The position numbers and the translations under genes are program-made. Below, one piece after another: positions 34,576-42,013 of a stretch of 64,000 nucleotides of DNA. How positions within the stretch are numbered: the first letter of the stretch is position 1; each line of letters begins with the position of its first letter. The notes beneath the pieces are model-generated. The model did no database searches. It was given only the letters and a program-made list of their open reading frames with translations, and was not told the origin of the DNA. The DNA is from Sphingomonas cannabina (lineage in GTDB: Bacteria > Pseudomonadota > Alphaproteobacteria > Sphingomonadales > Sphingomonadaceae), in NCBI RefSeq assembly GCF_021391395.1, contig NZ_CP090059.1, forward strand, positions 248,001-312,000, read 5' to 3'.

Positions 34576-34634
34576 CCGCGACATGGCGCCGGGGGTGGTG
34601 GCGAGCCTCTCCGGCGCCTATGTTATGCGGCGCA

Positions 34635-34982
34635 ATGCGTTATTTCGCCCGCTTCTCGCCTTTTCGAGCGATCCAGGATCTGCGTATCTTCCTGTCGCAG
34701 CGCCAGTCCTATGAGCTGGTGTTCCTGTTCCTGTCGATCGTGGTGACGACGCTGCTGATCGCCGGCTTCATCCACGATTCGCACGAGGAGCGCGTCTACA
34801 AGCGCGAGATCACCTATTTCCAGAGCTGGCCGCTCACCCGCACCGACGAGGAGATCCGTGCCCAGCAGAAGATCGACCTGCCCAAGGAGCTGGCGCGCAA
34901 GGCCGAGGCGGAGCGCAGGGCCAAGGAACGGCAGGAACAGTTCAAGAGATACGACGACGCGCTCAAGAAATGGGGCCTGTGA
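34635..34982 (+). CDS. Small single-pass membrane protein, unknown function
   Basis: 115-residue protein with one membrane helix (SYELVFLFLSIVVTTLLIAGFI, about 25-46) and a charged C-terminal coiled-coil-like tail (KELARKAEAERRAKERQEQFKRYDDALKKWG). The ATG at 34635 is preferred to that at 34620, which only adds five residues. Its TGA overlaps the ribD GTG, so it is translated just ahead of ribD. I do not recognise a named family. The context does not prove a role in riboflavin synthesis. Confidence 0.72.
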   Translation: MRYFARFSPFRAIQDLRIFLSQRQSYELVFLFLSIVVTTLLIAGFIHDSHEERVYKREITYFQSWPLTRTDEEIRAQQKIDLPKELARKAEAERRAKERQEQFKRYDDALKKWGL

Positions 34983-35965
34983 GCGATCCGCGCTGGATGG
35001 GCGCGGCGTTGGCGCTGGCCGAACGAGGGCGCGGGCGGACGGCACCCAATCCCAACGTCGGCTGCGTGATCGTGAAGGACGGGCGCGTGGTCGGACGTGG
35101 CTGGACCCAGCCCGGCGGCCGCCCTCATGCCGAGGCGATGGCGCTGGCCGAGGCCGGTGAGGCGGCGCGCGGGGCGACGGCCTATGTGACGCTGGAGCCG
35201 TGCGCCCATGTCTCGCCGCGCGGACCGGCCTGCTCGACGCTGCTGGCCGAGGCGGGCATCGCACGAGTCGTAGCGGCGCTCGAGGATCCCGATCCACGCA
35301 CCGGCGGTGCCGGGATCGAGCGGCTGCGGGCAGCCGGCGTCGCCGTCGAGACGGGAATTGGCGCGGCGGAAGCGCGGCGGTCGATGGCCGGCTTCCTCAC
35401 CCGCCGCGAGCTCGGCCGGCCGCATGTCACGCTCAAGCTCGCGACCTCGCTCGACGGCTGCATCGCGCTCGCCAATGGTGCGAGCCGCTGGATCACCGGC
35501 CCTGCCGCGCGGGCGCACGCGCATCTCGAACGCGCACGGCACGAGGCGATCCTGGTCGGGCGCGGGACGTTTGATGCGGACAAGCCGATCCTCGACGTGC
35601 GCCTGCCTGGCTTGAGCAAAAGCCGCGCACCTCGCCGCTTCGTTCTGACGAATCGTCCCCTCCCACCATTTGCCAATTCCCATGAGGCGGAGAATTGGCA
35701 CACGCTGGAGAATCCGGCCGATATCGCCGATTGGCTGGGAATCGACCATCTGCTGGTGGAGGGGGGTGCAGAGACCGCCGCCTCCTTCCTCCGTGCGGAG
35801 CTGGTCGATCGGCTACTCCTCTACCGCGCCCCGATCCTGATCGGCGGCCGTCAGGCGCTCGGCGACCTGGGCCTGACAGACCTGGAGGCGGCGCACGGCC
35901 GCTGGCGGCGCGTGGACCGGCGTCAGCTTGGCACCGACACCCTGGAGGTCTACGAGCGCGACTGA
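34979..35965 (+). CDS. ribD: Bifunctional riboflavin deaminase/reductase RibD
   Basis: Performs two middle steps of riboflavin synthesis: deamination and then reduction of the pyrimidine intermediate. The GTG at 34979 overlaps the previous stop. The N-terminal deaminase has the zinc motif PHAEAM and LEPCAHVSPRGPACSTLL (about 45-85). The C-terminal reductase domain begins near PHVTLKLATSLDGCIA and ends with LLVEGGAETAASFL. 328 residues, slightly short but complete. First gene of the ribD-ribE-ribBA run. No FMN riboswitch was seen upstream. Confidence 0.93.
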   Translation: MSDPRWMGAALALAERGRGRTAPNPNVGCVIVKDGRVVGRGWTQPGGRPHAEAMALAEAGEAARGATAYVTLEPCAHVSPRGPACSTLLAEAGIARVVAALEDPDPRTGGAGIERLRAAGVAVETGIGAAEARRSMAGFLTRRELGRPHVTLKLATSLDGCIALANGASRWITGPAARAHAHLERARHEAILVGRGTFDADKPILDVRLPGLSKSRAPRRFVLTNRPLPPFANSHEAENWHTLENPADIADWLGIDHLLVEGGAETAASFLRAELVDRLLLYRAPILIGGRQALGDLGLTDLEAAHGRWRRVDRRQLGTDTLEVYERD

Positions 35966-36588
35966 TGTTTACGGGAATCGTCACCGATATCGGTACCATC
36001 CGTTCGGTCGAGCAGCAGGGCGACCTGCGCGCGATCGTGGAGACGGGCTACGACACCGCCACCATCGACCTGGGCGCGTCGATCTCCTGCTCGGGCGTAT
36101 GCCTGACGGTGGTCGACAAGGGGCCGGGCTGGTTCGCGGTCGACGTGTCCGGCGAGACGGTGAGCCGCACCGCCCAGGGCCAGTGGACCGCGGGCCGGCG
36201 CCTCAACCTCGAGCGTGCGCTGCGGCTCGGCGACGAATTGGGCGGCCATATCGTCACCGGCCATGTCGACGGTATCGGCGAAGTGGCGAGCGTGCGCGAG
36301 GAAGGCGGGTCGCACCGCGTCGTCGTCGCCGCGCCGCGCGAGCTCGCCCCGTTCGTCGCGCCCAAGGGTTCGATCACCGTCGACGGCGTGTCGCTGACCG
36401 TCAACGAAGTGACCGACACCGCCCGGGGCGTCGAGTTCGGGCTCAATATCATCCCGCATACCGCCGAGGTCACCACCTTCGGCGCGATCGAGCCCGGCCA
36501 GCCGGTCAACCTCGAAATCGACGTGCTCGCCCGCTATCTCCAGCGGATGGAGCAAGCCAGAAAGTCCCTGACCGATGCCGAAGCCTGA
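35965..36588 (+). CDS. ribE: Riboflavin synthase, alpha subunit
   Basis: Dismutates two lumazine molecules to riboflavin. 207 residues made of two lumazine-binding barrels. The first starts MFTGIVTDIGTI and carries SCSGVCLTV; the second starts GGHIVTGHVDGIG and carries ITVDGVSLTVNEV. The ATG overlaps the ribD TGA by one base and its 3' end overlaps ribBA by 14 bases, so the three are translated as one unit. Confidence 0.95.
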   Translation: MFTGIVTDIGTIRSVEQQGDLRAIVETGYDTATIDLGASISCSGVCLTVVDKGPGWFAVDVSGETVSRTAQGQWTAGRRLNLERALRLGDELGGHIVTGHVDGIGEVASVREEGGSHRVVVAAPRELAPFVAPKGSITVDGVSLTVNEVTDTARGVEFGLNIIPHTAEVTTFGAIEPGQPVNLEIDVLARYLQRMEQARKSLTDAEA

Positions 36589-37717
36589 GCTGGCCCGCCT
36601 GCGCCACGCCTTCCTCTCCTCGCCGGAGGAGATCATCGACGAGGCGCGCAACGGCCGCATGTTCATCCTCGTCGACGACGAGGACCGCGAGAACGAGGGC
36701 GACCTCGTCATCCCCGCGCAGATGGCGACGCCCGACGCGATCAACTTCATGGCGAAGTACGGCCGCGGCCTGATCTGCCTGGCGATGACCAAGGCGCGGG
36801 TCGACCAGCTCGGCCTCGACCTGATGAGCCGCAACAACGGCACGCGGCACGAGACCGCCTTCACCGTCTCGATCGAAGCGCGCGACGGCGTCACCACCGG
36901 CATCTCCGCCGCCGACCGCGCGCGCACCGTCGCGGTCGCGATCGACGCCTCGAAGGGGCGCGAGGAGATCGTCACCCCCGGCCACGTCTTCCCGCTGGTC
37001 GCGCGCGAGGGCGGCGTGCTGGTCCGTGCCGGCCATACCGAGGCGGCGGTCGACGTCGCGCGGCTCGCCGGGCTCAATCCCTCGGGCGTGATCTGCGAGA
37101 TCATGAACGAGGACGGGACGATGGCGCGGCTCGACGACCTCGTCGCCTTCGCCCAGCACCACAATCTCAAGATCGGCACGATCCGCGACCTCATCGCCTA
37201 CCGCCGCCGCCACGACCATCTCGTCGAGAAGCGCGCCGAGGTGCGTTTCACCAGCCAATGGGGCGGCGAGTGGACTGCGATCACCTTCTGGAACAAGGCG
37301 ACCGGCACCGAGCAGGTCGCGTTGATCAAGGGCAGGGTCGATCCCGCCAAGCCGACGCTGGTGCGCATGCACGTGCTCTCGCCCTTCTCCGACATCTTCG
37401 GCGAAGGCGGCGAGCGCGGCGGGATGCTGCGCCGCTCGATGGAGATGATCGGCGAGGAGGGCGCCGGCGTGGTGGTGGTGCTCAACCCGACCCGCGCCGA
37501 CAGCTTCACCATGGCGCTGCAGGCGCGCGCCGGCACGCTTGCTGAGAAGGACATGGAGGAGCTGCGCGACTATGGCGTCGGCGCGACCATCCTGACCGAG
37601 CTCGGCGTGCACGACATGATCCTGCTCACCAACACCCACCACACGCTGGTGGGGCTCGACGGCTACGGCCTGTCGATCGTCGGGGAGCGGGCGGTGGACT
37701 GCTGCGGCCCGGCCTGA
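36575..37717 (+). CDS. 3,4-dihydroxy-2-butanone-4-phosphate synthase with degenerate GTP cyclohydrolase II domain (RibBA-like)
   Basis: The N-terminal domain (to about residue 205) is an intact RibB: LVDDEDRENEGDLVIPAQ, SIEARDGVTTGISAADRA, GHVFPLVAREGGVLVRAGHTEAA and NEDGTMAR, making the four-carbon precursor of lumazine. The C-terminal half aligns to GTP cyclohydrolase II in length and tail (HTLVGLDGYGLSIVGE). However, the zinc cysteine segment (G-x-C ... C-D-C) is replaced by FSDIFGEGGERGGMLRRSMEMI with no cysteines. It therefore probably cannot hydrolyse GTP, and a separate RibA should exist elsewhere. Such proteins have been called RibBX. Confidence 0.9.
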   Translation: MPKPELARLRHAFLSSPEEIIDEARNGRMFILVDDEDRENEGDLVIPAQMATPDAINFMAKYGRGLICLAMTKARVDQLGLDLMSRNNGTRHETAFTVSIEARDGVTTGISAADRARTVAVAIDASKGREEIVTPGHVFPLVAREGGVLVRAGHTEAAVDVARLAGLNPSGVICEIMNEDGTMARLDDLVAFAQHHNLKIGTIRDLIAYRRRHDHLVEKRAEVRFTSQWGGEWTAITFWNKATGTEQVALIKGRVDPAKPTLVRMHVLSPFSDIFGEGGERGGMLRRSMEMIGEEGAGVVVVLNPTRADSFTMALQARAGTLAEKDMEELRDYGVGATILTELGVHDMILLTNTHHTLVGLDGYGLSIVGERAVDCCGPA

Positions 37718-37920
37718 CGCTCGCGCTGCGACGCCAGGCGGATCCATGGCGGCGCGTGGATCACGCTCATCAGCACCCACATCGCGGTCATCCCGCCGAG
37801 CGGTGAGGTGCCTGCCGCCGAGCAGAGCATGTCGGCGGCGCTACCCTGGACGGCGCTGTGCAGCGCCATCACCGCACAGGCGGGCATCGCCGCGAGGCTG
37901 AGCCAGCGCGCGCCGCTCAT
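37663..37920 (-). CDS. Small membrane protein, unknown function
   Basis: 85-residue protein with two hydrophobic segments (WLSLAAMPACAVMALHSAV and LGGMTAMWVLMSVIHAPPWI). Its ATG overlaps the stop of the DUF899 gene (ATGA), which supports real translation in that operon. Its last 55 bases are antisense to the end of ribBA, and the tail RQAGPQQSTARSPTIDRP looks unstructured. No family recognised. Confidence 0.55.
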   Translation of the reverse strand: MSGARWLSLAAMPACAVMALHSAVQGSAADMLCSAAGTSPLGGMTAMWVLMSVIHAPPWIRLASQRERQAGPQQSTARSPTIDRP

Positions 37921-38693
37921 GTCTTCGCTTTCGCGTCGGGATCGCGGAATGCTGCCTCGCCTGCGTCCGAGATCTCGACCCATTTGGGGTCGGGCTTGGC
38001 CTCGGCGTCGTAATTGTCGTGCCAGTTCCACCATTTGTACGGCGGGTCCTGCGGATAGCCTTCGGGCGAATCCTCCCAGCTCTCCTGCCGGCCGAGCGGC
38101 GTCACATCGAGGTAGCTCCACACCGTCCCGAACGCCTCGTCGCCGCGGTTGTCGGTGAAATAGGTGCGATAGATGCGCTCGCCGTCGCGGATGAAGACAT
38201 TGTGCCCGTGCCATTCGTCCACGCCGAAATCGGCGTCGAAGCTGTCGGTGATCGTGTACCACGGCATCGCCCAGCCCATCCGTGCCTTCAGCCGCGCGAT
38301 GTCGGGCTGCGGCGCGCGCGAGGCGTAGGCGAGCGTGGTGTCGCGGGCATTGAGGTGCGCGAGGTGCGACACCTGGTCGGCGCCGAGCGAGCAGCCGCGG
38401 CAGGCATGGTCAGGCCAGCCGAACACGCCGGGCTCGAAGAAGGCGCGGTAGAGGATCAGTTGCCGCCGGCCCTCGAACAGGTCGAGCAGGCTCATCCGGC
38501 CGTCCGGCCCCTCGAACGCATAATCCTTCTCGACCGCCATCCACGGCATCCGCCGCCGCTCGGCGGCGAGCGCGTCGCGCGCCCGCGTATGGGCCTTTTC
38601 CTTGACGAGCATCGCCTCGCGCGCCGCGCGCCATTCTTCGGGCGACACGATCGGCGGATGGGTCTTCGGCAGTTCCTGCTGCATGGCCTTCAC
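37917..38693 (-). CDS. DUF899 thioredoxin-like protein
   Basis: 258-residue cytoplasmic protein of the DUF899 family, which has a thioredoxin-like fold. Visible family text: YAFEGPDGRMSLLDLFEGRRQLILYRAFFEPG, CRGCSLGADQVSHLAHLNARDTTLAYASRAP and WYTITDSFDADFGVDEWHGHNVFIRDG. The CRGC pair sits where a redox CXXC would be. The reaction is not established. It forms a two-gene unit with the following small membrane protein, with overlapping stop and start. Confidence 0.85.
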   Translation of the reverse strand: MKAMQQELPKTHPPIVSPEEWRAAREAMLVKEKAHTRARDALAAERRRMPWMAVEKDYAFEGPDGRMSLLDLFEGRRQLILYRAFFEPGVFGWPDHACRGCSLGADQVSHLAHLNARDTTLAYASRAPQPDIARLKARMGWAMPWYTITDSFDADFGVDEWHGHNVFIRDGERIYRTYFTDNRGDEAFGTVWSYLDVTPLGRQESWEDSPEGYPQDPPYKWWNWHDNYDAEAKPDPKWVEISDAGEAAFRDPDAKAKT

Positions 38694-38766
38694 TCCTGCT
38701 GGGCCTAGGTCGTGTTGACATTCAGGCGTTTCGGTGACGGCCGCGGTAAAACCGCGGTAAAACCAT

Positions 38767-38850
38767 CGTCATGCCGGGCTTGACCCGGCATCCAGAGCCA
38801 CAAGCGGTGTCCCCCATGGCCCTGGATGCCGGGTCAAGCCCGGCATGACG
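38767..38850. repeat. Inverted REP-like pair (84 bp)
   Basis: Arms 38767-38795 and 38822-38850 are perfect 29-base inverted copies. Each contains the hairpin ATGCCGGG-CTTGA-CCCGGCAT followed by CCAG, with a 26-base spacer. It lies in the 215-base gap between the DUF899 gene and the AHSA1 gene, which holds nothing else I can support. The same sequence type is widespread in alphaproteobacterial genomes from memory. Confidence 0.85.
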
Positions 38851-38908
38851 GCTGTTTGGAGCCCGTCGCGACGGTCTCGACGCTGAATGTCAACGCGACC
38901 CAGGCCCG

Positions 38909-39385
38909 TCATCGCGCTGCGCTCTGCTCGCCCGACAGTTCGCCGATCCGATGGACGACCTGCGTCCAGCCGCCGCTCATGTTGCGATAGGCCGTCTCGT
39001 TGCGCGGCAGGACGAAGCCCGAATGGACGACGCGCAGCCGGGTTCCGCCCTCGACGGGCTCAAGCGTCAGGGTGACGACGGTATCGAGCAGCGAGCCATA
39101 GCCCTGGTTCTCCGCATGTCCGCCCTTCCACGAATAGGCGAGGCGCCGGTTGGGGATCACCTCCACCACCTCGCACCGGATCGTCCCGTCCCATTTGCCG
39201 CCGGGCGAGGTCTGATAGGTGAAGCGGTTGCCGACCACCGGCTCGAAGCCGGCGGGCGTCATGTTGAGCCAGCGCGCGATCAGCTCCGGCCGCGTCAACG
39301 TCGCCCAGATCACCTCGGGCGCGTGCGGGAACACCTCGTCGACCGCGATCTGCTCCGAGTGCGTTGCCAGGTCTCCGACGGTCAT
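38909..39385 (-). CDS. AHSA1/SRPBCC domain protein
   Basis: 158-residue START-like (AHSA1) domain protein with IAVDEVFPHAPEVIWATLTRPELIARWL at residues 13-40 and the C-terminal helix GGWTQVVHRIGELSG. Such proteins bind small hydrophobic ligands or assist folding. The start codon overlaps the ArsR-type regulator stop by four bases, and this ArsR-AHSA1 pairing is common in bacteria; the regulator probably controls both. Ligand unknown. Confidence 0.88.
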   Translation of the reverse strand: MTVGDLATHSEQIAVDEVFPHAPEVIWATLTRPELIARWLNMTPAGFEPVVGNRFTYQTSPGGKWDGTIRCEVVEVIPNRRLAYSWKGGHAENQGYGSLLDTVVTLTLEPVEGGTRLRVVHSGFVLPRNETAYRNMSGGWTQVVHRIGELSGEQSAAR

Positions 39386-39711
39386 GGATCGATCTCCTTC
39401 AACAACGTGCGCAGGTTGCCGAGCCGCTCGCGCCAGAAGGCGTCGTAATGGTTCAGCCAGTCGAACAGCGGCGCCAGCCCTTCCGGCCGCGCCCGGTAGA
39501 AGACCTGCCGGCCCTGCGGACGTTCGGCGACGAGGCCGGCCTGCTTCAGCGACTTGAGATGCTGCGAGACCGCCCCCTGGGTCACGCCGCTTGCGCGGGT
39601 CAGCTCGGCCACGTTGACCTCGTCGGAGCGGGCGATGCGCTCGAACACCGCCCGCCGCGTGGGATCGGCGAGGGCGCGCATCACGGTGTCGAGGCCGGCG
39701 ACCTGCATCAT
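39382..39711 (-). CDS. ArsR-family transcriptional regulator
   Basis: 109-residue winged-helix regulator. The DNA-binding helix-turn-helix is VAELTRASGVTQGAVSQHLKSLKQAGLV (about 34-61), preceded by the family text ALADPTRRAVFERIA. No clustered cysteines for metal binding are seen, so it is not a classic arsenic sensor. It belongs to the subgroup paired with AHSA1 proteins. Two 16-base palindromes directly upstream are the likely operators, which implies autoregulation. It is divergent from ribH. Confidence 0.9.
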   Translation of the reverse strand: MMQVAGLDTVMRALADPTRRAVFERIARSDEVNVAELTRASGVTQGAVSQHLKSLKQAGLVAERPQGRQVFYRARPEGLAPLFDWLNHYDAFWRERLGNLRTLLKEIDP

Positions 39712-39720
39712 GCGAATCCT

Positions 39721-39754
39721 ATTAGCCTATGCTAATTCATTAGTCAACACTAAT
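39721..39754. promoter_or_regulatory. Two tandem palindromic operators upstream of the ArsR gene
   Basis: ATTAGCCTATGCTAAT (39721-39736) and ATTAGTCAACACTAAT (39739-39754) share the form ATTAGN-N4-NCTAAT and start 18 bases apart, so they sit on about the same DNA face after two turns. They begin ten bases from the ArsR start on the minus strand. The island is strikingly AT-rich for this genome. Binding by the ArsR product is inferred from position and symmetry. Confidence 0.7.
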
Positions 39755-39826
39755 ATTAACTCCGCCGTTGCCGAAGCCCGGGCTCTTCTTCTACCGGAGG
39801 GGTTCAAGCGAACGGAGTGACGGAAG

Positions 39827-40252
39827 ATGGCCCATGTCCTGATCGTCGAGGCGCGGTTCTACGACCACCTCAACGACCTGCTCCTCGCCGGGGCGCGCGC
39901 GGCGATCGAGGCAGCGGGGCACAGCCATGAGACGGTCACCGTTCCGGGCGCGCTCGAGGCGCCCGGCGCGGTGTCGCTGGCGGCGGAGACGGGGCGCTAC
40001 GACGCCTATGTCGCGCTCGGCGTGGTGATCCGCGGCGAGACCTATCATTTCGAGATCGTCTCCAACGAGAGCGCGCGTGGGCTGATGGCGCTCACCATGG
40101 ACGGGCTGGCGATCGGCAACGGTATCCTGACCGTCGAGAACGAGGCGCAGGCGATCGTCCGCGCCGATCCCGCGCAGGCCGACAAGGGCGGCGGCGCGGC
40201 CAGGGCGGCGCTGGCGATGCTCGCGCTCAGGGAGCGGTTCGGGGTCGCATGA
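39827..40252 (+). CDS. ribH: 6,7-dimethyl-8-ribityllumazine synthase
   Basis: Condenses the pyrimidine intermediate with dihydroxybutanone phosphate to make lumazine, the substrate of riboflavin synthase. 141 residues: [20 protein letters not shown] at the N-terminus, [40 protein letters not shown] in the middle with the catalytic histidine, and [14 protein letters not shown]. It is separated from ribD-ribE-ribBA by about 2.1 kb of unrelated genes. Its TGA overlaps the next ATG. Confidence 0.95.
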   Translation: MAHVLIVEARFYDHLNDLLLAGARAAIEAAGHSHETVTVPGALEAPGAVSLAAETGRYDAYVALGVVIRGETYHFEIVSNESARGLMALTMDGLAIGNGILTVENEAQAIVRADPAQADKGGGAARAALAMLALRERFGVA

Positions 40253-40791
40253 CCGGCCCGATCCTCTTCACGCCGCGGCTGATGCTGCGGCCGCTCGACG
40301 GCTCGGATTTCGAGGCGTGGGCGGCGTTCGCCGCGGACGAGGAGCAGATGCGGTTCCTCGGCGGGCCGAGGGACCGCGCCAACGCCTGGCGCGGGCTGGC
40401 CGAGATGGCCGGCGCCTGGACGGTCTCCGGCTTCTCGATGTTCTCGGTGATCGAGCGCGCCACCGGCCAATGGGTCGGCCGGCTCGGCCCCTGGGCGCCG
40501 GAAGGCTGGCCCGGCACCGAGGTCGGCTGGGGCGTCGCCCGCGCGTTCGCCGGCAAGGGCTATGCCTATGAGGGCGCGGTCGCGGCGATGGACTATGCGG
40601 TCGAGGTGCTCGGCTGGACCGAGATCATCCACACCATCCATCCCGACAATGTCCGCTCGATCCGGCTGGCGGAGCGGCTGGGCTCCACCAACGGCGGCCC
40701 GACCAGGCTGCCGCCGCCGCTCCAGGACGTGCGGGTCGATCGCTGGGGCCAGACCGCCGACCAATGGCGGGCTCGTCGTGTGGCGCTATGA
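40249..40791 (+). CDS. GNAT family N-acetyltransferase
   Basis: 180-residue acetyltransferase of the RimJ/RimL-like branch. The N-terminal [33 protein letters not shown] and the acetyl-CoA-binding motif [31 protein letters not shown] are clear, followed by [16 protein letters not shown]. The acceptor may be a protein N-terminus or a small amine. It overlaps ribH and the following gene by four bases each, so it is part of the ribH transcript. Confidence 0.9.
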   Translation: MTGPILFTPRLMLRPLDGSDFEAWAAFAADEEQMRFLGGPRDRANAWRGLAEMAGAWTVSGFSMFSVIERATGQWVGRLGPWAPEGWPGTEVGWGVARAFAGKGYAYEGAVAAMDYAVEVLGWTEIIHTIHPDNVRSIRLAERLGSTNGGPTRLPPPLQDVRVDRWGQTADQWRARRVAL

Positions 40792-41270
40792 CCGAGGCGC
40801 CGTCGAGCCGCTACAAGGTGGTCGAGCGCGGCCGGCGGCTGGTGGTGATCGATACGCGCACGGGCAGGGAAGCAACCGCGGCACCACCCCCGGATCGCAC
40901 CAGCGCATCTGACAAGCGCGGATCGGCTGAGGGCCTCGATCCGGTCGACCGGATGCTCGGCCGCGTGGCCGGAGCGGTGATCAACGCGGCACCGCGTTCG
41001 GTCGACGACCGTAGCGGCCGTCCGATCCTGAAGACGTCGCCCCTCTACGATCTCAAGGGCCCTCGCCGAGTGATCCTGGACGAAAACACGCAGCGGGCTT
41101 TCGCCGGGGTGGTGATCGTCACGCTCGTCATCGGATTCGTGCTGCTCAGCGTCGCAGTCGAGTGGCCGGCGATCCTGATCGTGCCGGCTCTCGTGCTGAT
41201 CAATGGCACGAGGCCGATCCGGCGGTGGATCACGGCGCGGATCGATGCGCTCGATCAGGCGGCCGACTAG
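40788..41270 (+). CDS. Hypothetical two-helix membrane protein
   Basis: 160-residue protein with a charged soluble N-terminal 105 residues and two close hydrophobic segments (FAGVVIVTLVIGFVLLSVAV and WPAILIVPALVLI). The ATG overlaps the acetyltransferase stop. The C-terminus has RPIRRWITARIDALDQAAD. No family recognised. Its last four bases overlap the convergent csaA-like gene. Confidence 0.65.
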   Translation: MTEAPSSRYKVVERGRRLVVIDTRTGREATAAPPPDRTSASDKRGSAEGLDPVDRMLGRVAGAVINAAPRSVDDRSGRPILKTSPLYDLKGPRRVILDENTQRAFAGVVIVTLVIGFVLLSVAVEWPAILIVPALVLINGTRPIRRWITARIDALDQAAD

Positions 41271-41638
41271 AACAGCCGTCCGCCGTTCGGCACCTCCTGC
41301 GACGGGCCGATCAGCACGACCTTGCCGTTCTCGTCCGGGAAACCGAGCGTCAGCACCTCGGACATCATCGGCCCGACCTGGCGCGGTGGGAAGTTGACCA
41401 CCGCCGCCACCTGCCGCCCGACCAGCATCTCCGGCGTGTAATGCTCGGTGATCTGCGCCGACGAGGCCTTGCGCCCCAGCGGCTCGCCGAAGTCGATCGT
41501 CAGGCGATAGGCGGGCTTGCGCGCCTCGGGGAATTCGCGCGCCTCGACGATCGTGCCGACGCGGATGTCGACCTTGAGGAAATCGTCGAAGCCGATCGTC
41601 GCCGCCGGCGGCGCGCCGGCGCCATGGTTCATGTGCAT
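41267..41638 (-). CDS. CsaA-like tRNA-binding-domain protein
   Basis: 123-residue protein consisting of one tRNA-binding OB fold, as in the secretion chaperone CsaA: FLKVDIRVGTIVEAREFPEARKPAYRLTIDFG then MLVGRQVAAVVNFPPRQVG and LGFPDENGKVVLIGPSQEVPNG. CsaA forms dimers and binds unfolded proteins or tRNA. It starts directly after the GFA-protein stop codon, so the two are probably co-transcribed. Confidence 0.9.
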   Translation of the reverse strand: MHMNHGAGAPPAATIGFDDFLKVDIRVGTIVEAREFPEARKPAYRLTIDFGEPLGRKASSAQITEHYTPEMLVGRQVAAVVNFPPRQVGPMMSEVLTLGFPDENGKVVLIGPSQEVPNGGRLF

Positions 41639-41986
41639 CTAGACGCTCGCACCGTCGAATTGGGTGATCTCGAGCGCGTCCGGGTCGATGCCGTCGGTGC
41701 AGCGCAGGTTGATCGCGACCATCGCCTTGCCGTCGGGCGCCGTGCCTTCGGCGAACGGCGCGCAGCCGCAGGTGGTGCAGAAATGGTGTTGGATATTGTG
41801 CGACTTGAAGGTGTAGGTGGTGAGCGCCTCGCGCCCCTCGACCGTTACCGCATCGGCCGAGGCGAAGTGGAGCAGCGAGCCCTTGCGCCGGCAGATCGAG
41901 CAGTTGCAGGCCATCGCCTTGGTCGGCGCCGGCTCGTCGAGCGTGTAGTTGACGGCCCCGCAGTGGCAGCTTCCGGTGACGGACAT
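41639..41986 (-). CDS. GFA-family zinc protein
   Basis: 115-residue protein of the Gfa (glutathione-dependent formaldehyde-activating) superfamily. Zinc cysteines are in SCHCGAV, CNCSICRRKG and FCTTCGCAPF. The ATG at 41986 follows a GGAGAGGAGA ribosome site; the in-frame ATG at 42010 has none. Members bind zinc and sometimes glutathione adducts, but the substrate of this one is unknown. Confidence 0.87.
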   Translation of the reverse strand: MSVTGSCHCGAVNYTLDEPAPTKAMACNCSICRRKGSLLHFASADAVTVEGREALTTYTFKSHNIQHHFCTTCGCAPFAEGTAPDGKAMVAINLRCTDGIDPDALEITQFDGASV

Positions 41987-42013
41987 GAGCGAATCTCCTC
42001 TCCTCGCCATCCC

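Noticed and set aside
34583..34618. Rho-independent terminator after the TonB gene
   Set aside because: GGCGCCGG and CCGGCGCC can pair, but the loop is 18 bases and no T-run follows.
34576..34978. FMN riboswitch before ribD, or before ribH near 39755-39826
   Set aside because: None of the conserved FMN aptamer core sequence could be recognised at either place, and most of the first stretch is coding.
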